A stretch of DNA of 64,000 nt. Origin: Nocardia salmonicida NBRC 13393 (lineage in GTDB: Bacteria; Actinomycetota; Actinomycetes; Mycobacteriales; Mycobacteriaceae). The stretch's first letter is position 1. Each line of letters opens with the position of its first letter. The position numbers and the translations under genes were made by a program. Where the stretch lies: the NCBI RefSeq assembly GCF_001613085.1, contig NZ_BDBR01000008.1, positions 124,001 to 188,000 of the forward strand, in the 5' to 3' direction. The notes below the pieces were generated by a model. The model had not been told where the DNA came from, ran no database searches, and saw nothing but the letters and a program-made list of their open reading frames with translations. Positions 51,287 to 60,553 of the stretch are shown piece by piece.

Positions 51287-51718
51287 GTGGCCGCAATAGT
51301 CTGGCTGATCGCGGGCATCGTTCTCGCGGCGGCGGAAATGCTCACCGGGGATCTCACGCTGCTCACGCTGGGCGTGGCCGCACTCGGCACGGCGGGCGTC
51401 AGCGCGGCGACCGATCTCCCCGTGTGGGGCGACGCGCTGGTGTTCGCCGCGATGGCCGGTGTGCTGTTCGTCGGGGTACGCCCGCTACTGCGCCGCAAGT
51501 TCGGTAGCCCGCCACCCACTCCGACGAACGCCGATGCGCTGCCAGGCAAGTCGGCCCTGGTGCTCGAGCAGGTCGCGGAATATTCGGGGCAGGTCAAGCT
51601 CGGTGGCGAGGTCTGGACCGCGCGTCCGCTCGACCCGACTGAAGTGTACGAAGCCGGTGTGACTGTCTATGTGATGAAGATCGATGGCGCGACAGCCGTC
51701 GTCTGGAAGGGTCCCTAG
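51287..51718 (+). CDS. NfeD-like membrane protein
   Basis: 143 residues with GTG start. Three helices occupy residues about 3-75, then an OB-fold domain (ALPGKSALVLEQVAEYSGQVKLGGEVWTARPLD). Such short NfeD proteins pair with SPFH/stomatin proteins in membrane microdomains. Only 3 bp separate its stop from the stomatin start. Counterpart of Rv1487. Confidence 0.9.
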   Translation: MAAIVWLIAGIVLAAAEMLTGDLTLLTLGVAALGTAGVSAATDLPVWGDALVFAAMAGVLFVGVRPLLRRKFGSPPPTPTNADALPGKSALVLEQVAEYSGQVKLGGEVWTARPLDPTEVYEAGVTVYVMKIDGATAVVWKGP

Positions 51719-51721
51719 AAC

Positions 51722-52963
51722 ATGGTTGCCTTGATCGTGGCCGCCGTCCTCGTCCTGTTGGTCGTGGTGGTGGTTTTCAAATCGATCGCGCTCGTCCCAC
51801 AGGCCGAGGCGGCGGTGATCGAACGGCTCGGGCGGTATTCGCGCACCGTGTCCGGTCAGCTCACGTTCCTCGTCCCGTTCGCCGATCGCGTCCGCGCCAA
51901 GGTCGACCTGCGCGAGCGGGTCGTGTCGTTCCCGCCGCAGCCGGTGATCACCCAGGACAACCTCACCCTGCAGATCGACTCGGTGGTGTATTTCCAGGTC
52001 ACCAGCCCGCAGGCCGCTGTCTACGAGATCAGCAACTACATCGCCGCGGTCGAGCAGCTCACCGTCACCACCCTGCGCAATGTGGTCGGCGGCATGACCC
52101 TCGAAGAGACGCTGACCTCGCGCGATCAGATCAACAACCAGCTGCGCGGCGTGCTCGACGAGGCCACCGGCCGCTGGGGCCTTCGGGTGGCCCGGGTGGA
52201 GCTCAAGTCCATCGATCCGCCGCCGTCGATCCAGGAATCGATGGAGAAGCAGATGAAGGCCGATCGCGAGAAGCGCGCGACGATCCTCACCGCCGAAGGT
52301 AACCGCGAAGCGCAGATCAAGACCGCCGAGGGCGCCAAGCAGGCGGCGATCCTGACCGCCGAGGGCGGTAAGCAGTCCTCGATCCTGTCGGCCGAGGGCG
52401 AACGCCAGAGCCGCATCCTGCGCGCGCAGGGTGAACGCGCCGCCTCCTACCTGCAGGCCCAGGGTCAGGCGAAGGCGATCGAGAAGGTCTTCGCCGCGAT
52501 CAAGAACGGCAAGCCGACGCCGGAACTGCTTGCCTACCAATACATGCAGACCCTGCCGATGGTGGCCAAGGGCGATGCGAACAAGGTGTGGCTGGTCCCC
52601 AGCGATTTCGGCAAGGCGCTGGAAGGTTTCGCCCAGAACTTCGCCACCAAGGGCGAGGACGGTGTATTCCGCTACGAACCGTCCGCCGACGAAGCCCCGG
52701 TGAAGATCGAAGACGACACCGACGTGGCCGACTGGTTCGAAACCGCCTCGGACCCCAAGATCGCCGAAGCCGTGCGCGCCGCGGAAGCCACCGCCCGCAC
52801 CCCCGTCGAAGGTTTCGATTCCCCCGTACCCCGGCCGAAGACCTCAGTGGAAAAGGGGAACCCGGAACTGCCGACTCCACCCCCGATCGCCCCGGCGGAA
52901 CACCGCGCCTCGCGCCCGGACGACCCCTACGGTCGCCCTTGGCAGCCACCGCAACACGGCTGA
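51722..52963 (+). CDS. SPFH/stomatin-like protein
   Basis: 413 residues. N-terminal helix (LIVAAVLVLLVVVVVF), SPFH domain (AAVIERLGRYSRTVSGQLTFLVPFADRV...VDLRERVVSFPPQPVITQDN), then a coiled-coil stretch with repeated AEG units (residues about 180-245) that mediates oligomerisation. The C-terminal 100 residues are Pro/Glu-rich and less conserved. It forms membrane scaffold rings with the NfeD partner. Counterpart of Rv1488, the last gene matching the M. tuberculosis order. Confidence 0.92.
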   Translation: MVALIVAAVLVLLVVVVVFKSIALVPQAEAAVIERLGRYSRTVSGQLTFLVPFADRVRAKVDLRERVVSFPPQPVITQDNLTLQIDSVVYFQVTSPQAAVYEISNYIAAVEQLTVTTLRNVVGGMTLEETLTSRDQINNQLRGVLDEATGRWGLRVARVELKSIDPPPSIQESMEKQMKADREKRATILTAEGNREAQIKTAEGAKQAAILTAEGGKQSSILSAEGERQSRILRAQGERAASYLQAQGQAKAIEKVFAAIKNGKPTPELLAYQYMQTLPMVAKGDANKVWLVPSDFGKALEGFAQNFATKGEDGVFRYEPSADEAPVKIEDDTDVADWFETASDPKIAEAVRAAEATARTPVEGFDSPVPRPKTSVEKGNPELPTPPPIAPAEHRASRPDDPYGRPWQPPQHG

Positions 52964-52984
52964 TCCTGTCGAATCCAGCAGAGT

Positions 52985-53023
52985 ACGGCCCCGGTGTGGA
53001 CTTCCACACCGGGGCCGTTTCTG
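52985..53023. terminator. Strong bidirectional terminator
   Basis: Perfect 15-bp stem (ACGGCCCCGGTGTGG and complement), ACTT loop, then a T-rich end (TTTCTGTTG), between convergent genes ending at 52963 and 53045. Confidence 0.85.
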
Positions 53024-53044
53024 TTGTGCGGCAACGCTATCGGT

Positions 53045-54256
53045 TCAGTGAGGGAGGGGAAGGAGTTCCACGAGGGAGCCTCGGCCGGTGCCGGGCGGAA
53101 GGATGGCCAGGGCTTGGCAGGGGATGAGGCCGGCCAGGTGGGGGGTGTGAGCGGGGCCGGTGCTGCGCCAGACACCGCCGGGGTGTTGCTGGACGCCGAC
53201 TATCCGGGTGGCCTCGCCTTCCATGACGCCGGCGTCGGAAAGGCGGCCCCACATGGTGGGGCCGGGGGTGCGCAGGGTGAGGGCGTCGACGATTGCCGGG
53301 CCGACGGCCAAGAGCGCCGCCACGGCGGCGAAGGGGTTGCCGGGCAGGCCCAGGAGGACTCGGCCGTCGGGGAGCTGGGCGACCAGGGTGGAGCCGCCGG
53401 GGCGGATCGCTATCCGTTCGACGATGATGCGGGCGCCCAGGTCGGCGAGCAGGGTGCGCAGGTGGTCGGCGGCGCCGCGACCGGTGGCACCGACCATGAC
53501 AACCAGGTCGGCGTGCGATTTCAGGGTGAGCCAGGAGCGCAGCAGGTCGCGGCTGTCGGCGAGGTGCCACAGGCCGGTGCTCTCGATATCGCAGCAGCGC
53601 AAGAACTCCGGCATTACCGGGCCGAGCGAGTCGCGGGTCTCGCCCGGGCCGAGTGGGCCGACAGCGCGGATCTCGTCGCCGGTCATCACCACGTCTGCGC
53701 GCAAAGGGCCACGCACGGTGACGGTTTCGGCTTCGGCGCTGAGCGCGGCCGAAGCGAGTGCCGGTGAGACGCGGGCTCCGGCGCGAGCCAATTCCGTTCC
53801 GCTGCTCCAGTGTTCGCCTTGGCGGCGGGTGTCGTCGCGCACCGGCGCGCCGGGCGCGCGCATCACCACCGGTTTGCCGGACACGCTCGTGGTCACGATG
53901 TGTTCGTCGCGCAGGGTTGCCGTGGTGCCCAGCGGGGTCGCCGCGCCGGTCGCGATCCGCACCGCCTCGCCGGGCGCCAGCACCACCGAGCAGCCACGTC
54001 CGGCGTAGCTGACCTGCTGGTGCAGCCGCCACCACGGTCCCGGGCCCGCGACCGCGTAGCCGTCCATGGCGGCGCTGTCCACGCGTGGCAGGGGAGTGCC
54101 CGCGGCCAAGGCCATGGCCAGGGTCGCCCCGACCGCCTCGGCCACGGGGCGCTCTCGCACCGCGATCGGTTCGAGGTCCGCGGCTATCTGTGCGCGCACC
54201 CGACCCAGCCCACACTGCACTGCCGGAACTACGCCCACCCGTGCGCTCGTCACCAC
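53045..54256 (-). CDS. moeA: Molybdopterin molybdenumtransferase-like protein (MoeA family)
   Basis: 403 residues if started at GTG 54256, where GGAAGG lies 6 nt upstream; longer frames add basic sequence unlike MoeA. Motifs: LPRVDSAAMDGYAV (substrate loop), VRIATGAATPLG, VVMTGDEI and the C-terminal GLPGNPFAAV. It would insert molybdate into adenylated molybdopterin. The central MoCF domain looks shortened or divergent (SRDLLRSWLTLKSHADLVVMVGATGRGAADHLR), so activity is less certain. No other moco gene is nearby. Confidence 0.78.
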   Translation of the reverse strand: MVTSARVGVVPAVQCGLGRVRAQIAADLEPIAVRERPVAEAVGATLAMALAAGTPLPRVDSAAMDGYAVAGPGPWWRLHQQVSYAGRGCSVVLAPGEAVRIATGAATPLGTTATLRDEHIVTTSVSGKPVVMRAPGAPVRDDTRRQGEHWSSGTELARAGARVSPALASAALSAEAETVTVRGPLRADVVMTGDEIRAVGPLGPGETRDSLGPVMPEFLRCCDIESTGLWHLADSRDLLRSWLTLKSHADLVVMVGATGRGAADHLRTLLADLGARIIVERIAIRPGGSTLVAQLPDGRVLLGLPGNPFAAVAALLAVGPAIVDALTLRTPGPTMWGRLSDAGVMEGEATRIVGVQQHPGGVWRSTGPAHTPHLAGLIPCQALAILPPGTGRGSLVELLPLPH

Positions 54257-54519
54257 GTCTCGCCTTCCGAGGACCAACACCGACACTGCGACCTCATGGT
54301 GCGCACCAGCGATTGCCTGCGATTTTCTGGGCAGTTGCCTCGCGATGACGTTGTGCTCACGCGAGCGGAGGCCGCTCGGTGCGTAGTTCGGCGTCACGTA
54401 CCTGTCCGCCGGTCTCGAGTGGCCTGCGGGAGGGGTCCCGGGCGCTCAGAGGCCGGGGTGCCGAAGCGACCCGCGTGTTCGGGTGCCGGACAGCTGCGTC
54501 GCCGCCGGTGGTGTCCGGG

Positions 54520-55593
54520 TCACGCCTCGGTGAGGGTGTTCGCGAGTTCGGCGGCACGGTCGGCGATGGCAGTACCCAGTTCGGCGGTGGTCGCGGTGCC
54601 GCCCAGGTCCGGTGTGCGGACCGTGCCCGCGGCGAGCACATCGCAGACCGCCCGGTCTACGGCGGCGGCCGCGGCGTGCTCGCCGAGGTGCGACAGCAGC
54701 ATGGCGCCGGCGAGGATCTGGGCCACCGGGTCGGCAATGCCAAGGCCTGCGATGTCGGGCGCGCTGCCGTGCACGGCCTCGAACATCGACGGTGCGTCCG
54801 CCGCGGGGTTGATATTGCCCGAGGGCGCGAGCCCGAGTCCGCCGGTGACGGCCGCGGCGAGGTCGGAGAGGATGTCGCCGAACAGGTTCGAGCCGACGAT
54901 CACGTCGAGGCGGTCGGGGTGGAGCACGATTTCGGCGGCGAGTGCGTCGACGTGCATCTGTCGCGTACGCACCGTCGGATACTCGGCCGCGATGCGCTCG
55001 AAAACGCTGTCCCAGTAGGGCATCGAGTGGATCAGGCCGTTCGACTTCGTCGCCGAGCAGAGCTTTCCCGAGCGTTCGGCGGCACGGTCGAAGGCGTAGC
55101 GGATGATCCGTTCGCAGCCGGTCCGGGTGAACACCGATTCCTGCAGGACGAATTCGTCCGGCCTGCCCGGGTTGTGGATGCCGCCGATCTCGGAGTACTC
55201 GCCCTCGGAGTTCTCGCGCACGATGAGAATGTCGAGGTCCTCGGCAGTGCGATCGCGCAGTGCCGATTCCGTGCCGGGCAGCAGCCGCACCGGCCGCAGG
55301 TTGACGTACTGAGCGAAGGCGCGCCGCAGCGGAATCAGCAGGCCCCACAGCGAGATATGGTCGGGCACCCCGGGGAATCCGACGGCGCCCAACAGGATCG
55401 CATCGAACTGCGCGAGCTGCTCGGGCCCATCGGTCGGCATCATCGCCCCGGTCCGCAGATAGTTCTCACAGGACCAGTCGAACTCGGTCCAGCTGATCCC
55501 CGGCAGGACCCGGTCGAGTACCTTCACCGCCTCGATCGTCACGTCGACGCCGATTCCGTCACCCGGAATGGTCGCGATCCGGTATGTGCTCAC
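54520..55593 (-). CDS. Tartrate/D-malate or isopropylmalate-type dehydrogenase
   Basis: 357 residues, GTG start. Family blocks: TIPGDGIGVDVT, LLGAVGFPGVPDHISLWGLLIPLRRAF, VRENSEGEYSEIGG, VGSNLFGDILSDLAAAVTGGLGLAPSGNI and FEAVHGSAPDIAGLGIADP. The WGLLIPLRR loop resembles tartrate/D-malate dehydrogenases more than LeuB. The NAD+-dependent oxidative decarboxylation of a 2-hydroxyacid fits the adjacent amino-acid catabolism. It starts 9 bp after the aldehyde dehydrogenase stop, so the two are cotranscribed. Confidence 0.85.
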   Translation of the reverse strand: MSTYRIATIPGDGIGVDVTIEAVKVLDRVLPGISWTEFDWSCENYLRTGAMMPTDGPEQLAQFDAILLGAVGFPGVPDHISLWGLLIPLRRAFAQYVNLRPVRLLPGTESALRDRTAEDLDILIVRENSEGEYSEIGGIHNPGRPDEFVLQESVFTRTGCERIIRYAFDRAAERSGKLCSATKSNGLIHSMPYWDSVFERIAAEYPTVRTRQMHVDALAAEIVLHPDRLDVIVGSNLFGDILSDLAAAVTGGLGLAPSGNINPAADAPSMFEAVHGSAPDIAGLGIADPVAQILAGAMLLSHLGEHAAAAAVDRAVCDVLAAGTVRTPDLGGTATTAELGTAIADRAAELANTLTEA

Positions 55594-55602
55594 GCTGTCT
55601 CC

Positions 55603-57120
55603 CTAAACCTTGACGCCGATGTATTTGGTCTCGAGGAATTCGTCGATTCCGGTGGACCCGCCCTCGCGTCCGAGCCCCGATTCCTTCACCCCGCCGAACG
55701 GTGCGGCCGGATTGGAGACCACGCCCTGATTCAGGCCGACCATCCCCGTCTCGAGAGCTTCGCAGACGCGCAGTCCGCGCCGCAGGTTCTCGGTGAACAC
55801 GTACGCGACCAGCCCGTAGGGGGTGTCGTTGGCACGGGTGATCGCTTCGTCCTCGGTGTCGAAGACGCCGATCGCGGCGACCGGACCGAAGATCTCGGTG
55901 TGGCACAGCTCCGCGTCGTCGGGCACGTCGGTGAGTACGGTCGCCGGGTAGAACGTGCCCGGTCCGTCGATCGCCGTGCCACCCAGCAGCACCTTCGCGC
56001 CGCGTCGGCGTGCGTCGGCCACGAGGTGTTCGACCTTGGCGACGGCGTCGGCGTCGATGAGCGGCCCGACGACAACGCCCGGCTCGGTGCCGCGGCCCAT
56101 CGGCAACGCCGCCATCCGTGCGGCCAGTCGTTCGGCGAATGCGTCAGCGATGCCGCGCTGCACCAGAATGCGGTTCGCGGCCGTACAGGCCTGGCCGATA
56201 TTGCGCATCTTGGCGGCCAGCGCGCCCTCGACCGCTTCGTCGAGATCGGCATCGTCGAACACCAGCAGCGGCGCGTTGCCGCCGAGTTCCATGGAGGTGC
56301 GCATGACGGTGCGGGCGCACTGTTCCAGCAGGAGTTTCCCGATGGCGGTCGACCCGGTGAAGGAGAGTTTGCGGGAGCGGGGATCGGCGATGATCGGTGT
56401 CATCACCGCGCCGGGGTCGGCGGTGGTCACCACATTCACCACACCGGCGGGCACGCCCGCCTCGGACAGAATCGCCGCGAGCGCCAGCATCGACAGAGGC
56501 GTCTGTTCGGCGGGCTTCACGACGCAGGTGCATCCGGCGGCCAAGGCGGGCGCGATCTTGCGGGCGCCCATGGCCATCGGGAAGTTCCACGGCGTGATGA
56601 GCAGGCTCGGCCCCACCGGCTGTTTCGTCACCAGAAACCGTGAGCCCCCCGTCGGCGCGGGCATGTATCCGCCGTCGAGGCGGACGGCTTCCTCGGCGAA
56701 CCAGCGGAAGAACTCCGCGGCGTAGGCGACTTCGCCGCGCGCCTCTGTCACCGGCTTGCCCATCTCGAGCGTCATGATCAGGGCGAGGCGTTCGGTGTCG
56801 GCGAGAAGTGCGCGGTGCGCGCGCATCAGGATGTCGCTGCGGGTGCGTGCCGGGGTGTTCGCCCAGTCCGCCTGCGCCTCGGCCGCGGCGGTGAGCGCGT
56901 CGAGTCCGTCGGCCGGGGTCGCGTCGGCCACCGCGCACAGCCGCACGCCGGTCGAGGGATCGAGGACGGGCAGCGTGGCGGGGGAGTCGCGCCATCCGCC
57001 ACCGATGAACAGCCCTTTCGGGACGCTGTCGATCGCGGCTCGTTCGGCGGCGCTCAGGTTGTCGAGCAGCTGTGCGCTGCCCCCGGACTCGTGTGTAAGG
57101 AGCCCTCGTTCCTCGCTCAT
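55603..57120 (-). CDS. Aldehyde dehydrogenase, succinate-semialdehyde type
   Basis: 505 residues. NAD(P) loop region KPAEQTPLSMLALA, FTGSTAIGK, catalytic Glu in ELGGNAPLLVFDDAD and catalytic Cys in GQACTAANRI. The closest subfamily by these motifs is GabD-like, and it lies divergent from a GabT-like aminotransferase. The first 45 residues are longer than in typical GabD. A shared GntR operator candidate lies in the 108-bp gap. It would oxidise the semialdehyde made by the aminotransferase. Confidence 0.85.
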   Translation of the reverse strand: MSEERGLLTHESGGSAQLLDNLSAAERAAIDSVPKGLFIGGGWRDSPATLPVLDPSTGVRLCAVADATPADGLDALTAAAEAQADWANTPARTRSDILMRAHRALLADTERLALIMTLEMGKPVTEARGEVAYAAEFFRWFAEEAVRLDGGYMPAPTGGSRFLVTKQPVGPSLLITPWNFPMAMGARKIAPALAAGCTCVVKPAEQTPLSMLALAAILSEAGVPAGVVNVVTTADPGAVMTPIIADPRSRKLSFTGSTAIGKLLLEQCARTVMRTSMELGGNAPLLVFDDADLDEAVEGALAAKMRNIGQACTAANRILVQRGIADAFAERLAARMAALPMGRGTEPGVVVGPLIDADAVAKVEHLVADARRRGAKVLLGGTAIDGPGTFYPATVLTDVPDDAELCHTEIFGPVAAIGVFDTEDEAITRANDTPYGLVAYVFTENLRRGLRVCEALETGMVGLNQGVVSNPAAPFGGVKESGLGREGGSTGIDEFLETKYIGVKV

Positions 57121-57187
57121 TCGCCTGCCCTGCCTCCCGACGCGGTGGATCAACCATTGCTGTGACCCCTGCCGCCATGTTATGCAT

Positions 57188-57203
57188 ATTGTCAACAATC
57201 CGA
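57188..57203. promoter_or_regulatory. GntR operator candidate upstream of the aminotransferase
   Basis: ATTGTCAACAATCCGA contains ATTGT-N2-ACAAT, an inverted repeat of the FCD-GntR type. It lies just after a possible -10 (TATGCA at 57181) for the plus-strand gene, with a TTGCTG 18 bp before. The same 16 bases occur at 61547. Confidence 0.7.
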
Positions 57204-57228
57204 CAATAGACAATCTGGGGAGTCCTTG

Positions 57229-58470
57229 ATGACCGAGCTGTCTCCCGTCCTGAAGCAGGCCACGCCCGTTCACGTCGATCACGGCGCAGGCTGCTACCTC
57301 TACGACACCGACGGTCGCCGCTACCTGGACTTCACCGCCGGGATCGGCGTCACCAGCACCGGCCACTGCCATCCCACCGTGGTGGCGGCCGCGCAAGCCC
57401 AAGTCGCCAAGCTGATCCACGGGCAGTACACGACGGTGCTGCACCGGCCGCTGCTCGAACTCACCGAGCGCCTCGGCACCGTGCTGCCCGAGGGCCTGGA
57501 CACGCTGTTCTTCGCCAACTCCGGCAGCGAGGCGGTCGAGGCGGCGCTGCGCCTGGTCCGCCAGGCCACCGGACGGCCGAACGTGATCGTCTTCCACGGC
57601 GGTTTTCACGGCCGTACCGTCGCCGCCGCGACCATGACCACCTCGGGGACCCGGTTCTCGGCGGGCTTCAGCCCGCTGATGTCGGGTGTGCACGTGGCCC
57701 CGTTCCCGACCGCTTTCCGCTACGGCTGGAGCGAGGAGGAGGCCACCGACTTCGCCCTGCGTGAGCTCGACTATCTGCTCGCCACCCTCACCTCGCCCGT
57801 GGAAACCGCCGCGTTCATCGTCGAACCGGTGCTCGGCGAGGGCGGCTACATCCCCGGCAACACCCGGTTCTTCCAGGGCCTGCGCGAGCGCGCCGACCGG
57901 CACGGGATCCTGCTGGTCTTCGACGAGATCCAAACCGGGTTCGGCCGGACCGGAAAGTTCTTCGGCCACCAGCACTTCGACGTGCGCCCCGACGTGATCA
58001 CCATCGCCAAGGGTCTGGCCAGCGGCTTCCCGCTGTCGGGCATCGCGGCGTCGGGGGAATTGATGGCGAAGGCCTGGCCGGGGTCCCAGGGCGGAACATA
58101 CGGCGGAAACGCGGTGGCCTGTGCCGCCGCCGTGGCGACTCTCGAGGTCATCCAGACCGAGGGGCTGGTCGACAACGCCGCCATGCGCGGCACGCAGTTG
58201 CTCGCCGGTGTCCGGGGGCTCGCCACCAAGGCGATCGGTGATGTCCGCGGTCTCGGCCTGCTCGTAGGCGCCGAATTCACCACGGCGACAGGTGAACCCG
58301 ACACCGCGACCGCGACGGCCGCGCAGAAGTCGGCCGTGGACAAGGGCCTGCTGCTGCTCACCTGCGGCGCGCACATGAATGTCGTACGCATGATCCCGCC
58401 GCTGATCGTCACCGACAGCCAAGTCGAGGACGCCCTGGCCATCTGGTCGGAGGTCCTCGCCGAGCTGTAG
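57229..58470 (+). CDS. Class III aminotransferase, GABA-transaminase-like
   Basis: 413 residues from ATG at 57229 (GGGGAG upstream). PLP site: FFANSGSEAVEAALRL, HGGFHGRTVAAATMT, VFDEIQTGFGRTGKFF and the Lys in TIAKGLASGFPLSG. It transfers an omega-amino group, for example of 4-aminobutyrate or a relative, to 2-oxoglutarate. Its natural substrate is open, given the cluster. The gene precedes DUF3830 at 80 bp with a hairpin between. Confidence 0.87.
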   Translation: MTELSPVLKQATPVHVDHGAGCYLYDTDGRRYLDFTAGIGVTSTGHCHPTVVAAAQAQVAKLIHGQYTTVLHRPLLELTERLGTVLPEGLDTLFFANSGSEAVEAALRLVRQATGRPNVIVFHGGFHGRTVAAATMTTSGTRFSAGFSPLMSGVHVAPFPTAFRYGWSEEEATDFALRELDYLLATLTSPVETAAFIVEPVLGEGGYIPGNTRFFQGLRERADRHGILLVFDEIQTGFGRTGKFFGHQHFDVRPDVITIAKGLASGFPLSGIAASGELMAKAWPGSQGGTYGGNAVACAAAVATLEVIQTEGLVDNAAMRGTQLLAGVRGLATKAIGDVRGLGLLVGAEFTTATGEPDTATATAAQKSAVDKGLLLLTCGAHMNVVRMIPPLIVTDSQVEDALAIWSEVLAEL

Positions 58471-58475
58471 TCCGC

Positions 58476-58508
58476 CGTGGTCCCGCTCGGGCATCGAGCG
58501 GGACCACG
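58476..58508 (+). terminator. Hairpin between aminotransferase and DUF3830 genes
   Basis: Perfect 14-bp stem (CGTGGTCCCGCTCG / CGAGCGGGACCACG) with a GGCAT loop, 6 nt after the aminotransferase stop and 43 nt before the next gene on the same strand. Confidence 0.7.
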
Positions 58509-58550
58509 CACCGACGCAGCTCCGCTCGCACCGCACAGGAAGCAGGATCG

Positions 58551-59045
58551 ATGGCCCGCTACATGAGCATCACCCTCACCAAAGCCGGCGTCACCTGCCG
58601 CGCTCGCCTCCTCGACGACGAAGCCCCGCTCACGTGCGCCGCCGTCTGGGATGCGCTGCCCCAGGAGGGCGACGCCTTCCACGCCAAGTACGCCCGCAAC
58701 GAGGTCTACACGCTGGTGCCGCGCATCACCGCGGCGCCACATCGCGAGAACCCCACTGTCACTCCGATTCCCGGCGACGTCTGCCTCTTCGACTTCGAAC
58801 CGTGGGAAATCGGCAACCCCGCCTACGGCTACGAACCCGGCTCCGCGGCCCACCATGCCCAGGGCGCCACCGACCTGGCCCTGTTCTACGGCCGCAACAA
58901 CCTGCTGATCAACGGCGACCTCGGCTGGGTGCCCGGTAGCGTCTTCGCCTCCATCGAGGACGGCCTCGCGGACTTGGCGACAGCCTGCAAAAGGCTGTGG
59001 TTGCGCGGCGTCGAGGGCGAGACGTTGGCTTTCGCCCGCGCATGA
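58551..59045 (+). CDS. DUF3830 family protein (cyclophilin-like fold)
   Basis: 164 residues, soluble. Motifs typical of DUF3830 are CRARLLDDEAPLTCAAVWDALP, NEVYTLVP and LALFYGRNNLLINGD. The fold is reported to be cyclophilin-like; no isomerase activity is established. Family members commonly sit in amino-acid and amide catabolism clusters with amidases and GntR regulators, as here. It probably binds a pathway intermediate. GGAAG precedes the ATG. Confidence 0.75.
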   Translation: MARYMSITLTKAGVTCRARLLDDEAPLTCAAVWDALPQEGDAFHAKYARNEVYTLVPRITAAPHRENPTVTPIPGDVCLFDFEPWEIGNPAYGYEPGSAAHHAQGATDLALFYGRNNLLINGDLGWVPGSVFASIEDGLADLATACKRLWLRGVEGETLAFARA

Positions 59046-59083
59046 ACAGACACCGGGGTCGTGCTCGGCACGACCGTTCGGCA

Positions 59084-59134
59084 TAGTCGCCGCGACGCCG
59101 TCGGCACGATCCGGCGGCGTCGCAGCGGCGACTA
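59084..59134. terminator. Bidirectional terminator
   Basis: TAGTCGCCGC / GCGGCGACTA outer stem with GACGCC/GGCGTC inner stem, between convergent genes ending at 59045 and 59141. A second 8-bp hairpin (GGTCGTGC/GCACGACC) lies at 59057-59075. Confidence 0.75.
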
Positions 59135-59140
59135 CCTAAT

Positions 59141-60541
59141 TCAGGAGTTCAGCACGAACTCGGCGTGCCTGGCGACCGCGAGGATCAAATCGTCGGAGTG
59201 CCGGGGTCCGACGATCTGCATGCCCACCGGCATCCCGGCGCGCGTCGTGCCGACCGGAATGCTGATGGCGGGCTGCTGCGTCATGTTGAACGGGTAGGTG
59301 AACGGGGTCCAGTCGGGCCAGCCGTCGAGCCCGCTGCCCGGCGGCACATCGTGTCCGGCTTCGAACGCGGTGATCGGCATGGTCGGGGTGATCAGCACGT
59401 CGTAGGACATGTGGAAGGTGCCCATCGTGATGCCGACCTCGGCGGCGACGTGGCGGGCGTCGAGATAGTCGACGGCGCTGACGGATTCACCACGAGCCCA
59501 CGCCGCACCCAAACCGGCATCCACCTTCTCGCGGGAGCCGGCCGGGAACTTCGACAGCATGGTCGCCGCACCCGCGGCCCACAGCGTTTCGAAAGCCGCA
59601 CGCGGGTCGGCGAATCCGGGATCGACCGCGTCGATGGTCAGATCGGCCTCGGCCAGCCGCGCGACCGCGCGCTCGACGATCTCGGCGACCTCGGGGTCGA
59701 CCTGGGCGTACCCGAGCGTGGCGGAGTAGCCGACCGACAGCCCACGCACATCCCGCTGCATCTGACTGCGGAAGGTCGTGAGGGTGGGCGCCAGCGCCGT
59801 CGGGTCTCGGGGATCGGGCAGCGAGAGGATGTCCATCAGCAACGCCGCGTCCTCGACGGTGTGCGTCATCGGCCCGGCGTGCGCGAGGGGGCCGAACGGG
59901 CTGGCCGGGTAGAGCGGAATCCGCCCGTGCGTCGGTTTGAAACCGACGATCCCGCAGAACGACGCCGGAATCCGGATGCTGCCACCCCCGTCGGTACCGA
60001 CCGACACCGGCGTCATCCCGCCCGCGACCGCTGCCGCGCTGCCCCCGGACGACCCGCCCGCCGTCGTCGTGGGATCGGCGGGATTGCGGGTGATTCCGGT
60101 CAGCGGACTGTCGGTGACACCCTTCCACGCGATCTCCGGGGTGGTCGTCTTCCCGACGAACACCATCCCGTCCTCGCGCAGCCGCGCGGCGACCGGACTG
60201 TCCACCGACCACGGCCCGCCCGCGTCGATACAGGTGGAACCGCGCAGGGTCGGCCACCCCTCGGTCAGAAAGATGTCCTTGATGGATATCGGCACGCCGT
60301 CGAGTAACCCGCGCGGATTGCCGGACTGCCAGCGCGCCTCGGAGTCCTTGGCCTGTACCAACGCCCGATCCGGATCGACCAGGCAGAAGGCGTTGAGCGC
60401 GCCGTCGCGGGCGGCGATGGCGTCCAAGCAGGCTTGCGTGGCCTCGACGGGGGAGAGCTGCCTGGCCGCGTAGGCCGAGACCAGCTGCACCGCGGTCATC
60501 GCGGTGGGATCGGTGGGCAGATCGGGGTCGGGCTGCGTCAT
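59141..60541 (-). CDS. Amidase (amidase signature family)
   Basis: 466 residues. The Ser-cisSer-Lys triad is visible: Lys in GVPISIKD, the cis-Ser region in GGSSGGSAAAVAGG and the nucleophile Ser in GTDGGGSIRIPASFCG. C-terminal blocks are PTMPITAFEAG and FNMTQQPAISIPVG. It hydrolyses an amide to acid plus ammonia. In context it may open an amide or half-amide of a dicarboxylate before the isomerase step. It starts 12 bp after the 2-hydroxyacid dehydrogenase stop. Confidence 0.88.
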   Translation of the reverse strand: MTQPDPDLPTDPTAMTAVQLVSAYAARQLSPVEATQACLDAIAARDGALNAFCLVDPDRALVQAKDSEARWQSGNPRGLLDGVPISIKDIFLTEGWPTLRGSTCIDAGGPWSVDSPVAARLREDGMVFVGKTTTPEIAWKGVTDSPLTGITRNPADPTTTAGGSSGGSAAAVAGGMTPVSVGTDGGGSIRIPASFCGIVGFKPTHGRIPLYPASPFGPLAHAGPMTHTVEDAALLMDILSLPDPRDPTALAPTLTTFRSQMQRDVRGLSVGYSATLGYAQVDPEVAEIVERAVARLAEADLTIDAVDPGFADPRAAFETLWAAGAATMLSKFPAGSREKVDAGLGAAWARGESVSAVDYLDARHVAAEVGITMGTFHMSYDVLITPTMPITAFEAGHDVPPGSGLDGWPDWTPFTYPFNMTQQPAISIPVGTTRAGMPVGMQIVGPRHSDDLILAVARHAEFVLNS

Positions 60542-60553
60542 GGCGGGGCTCCT

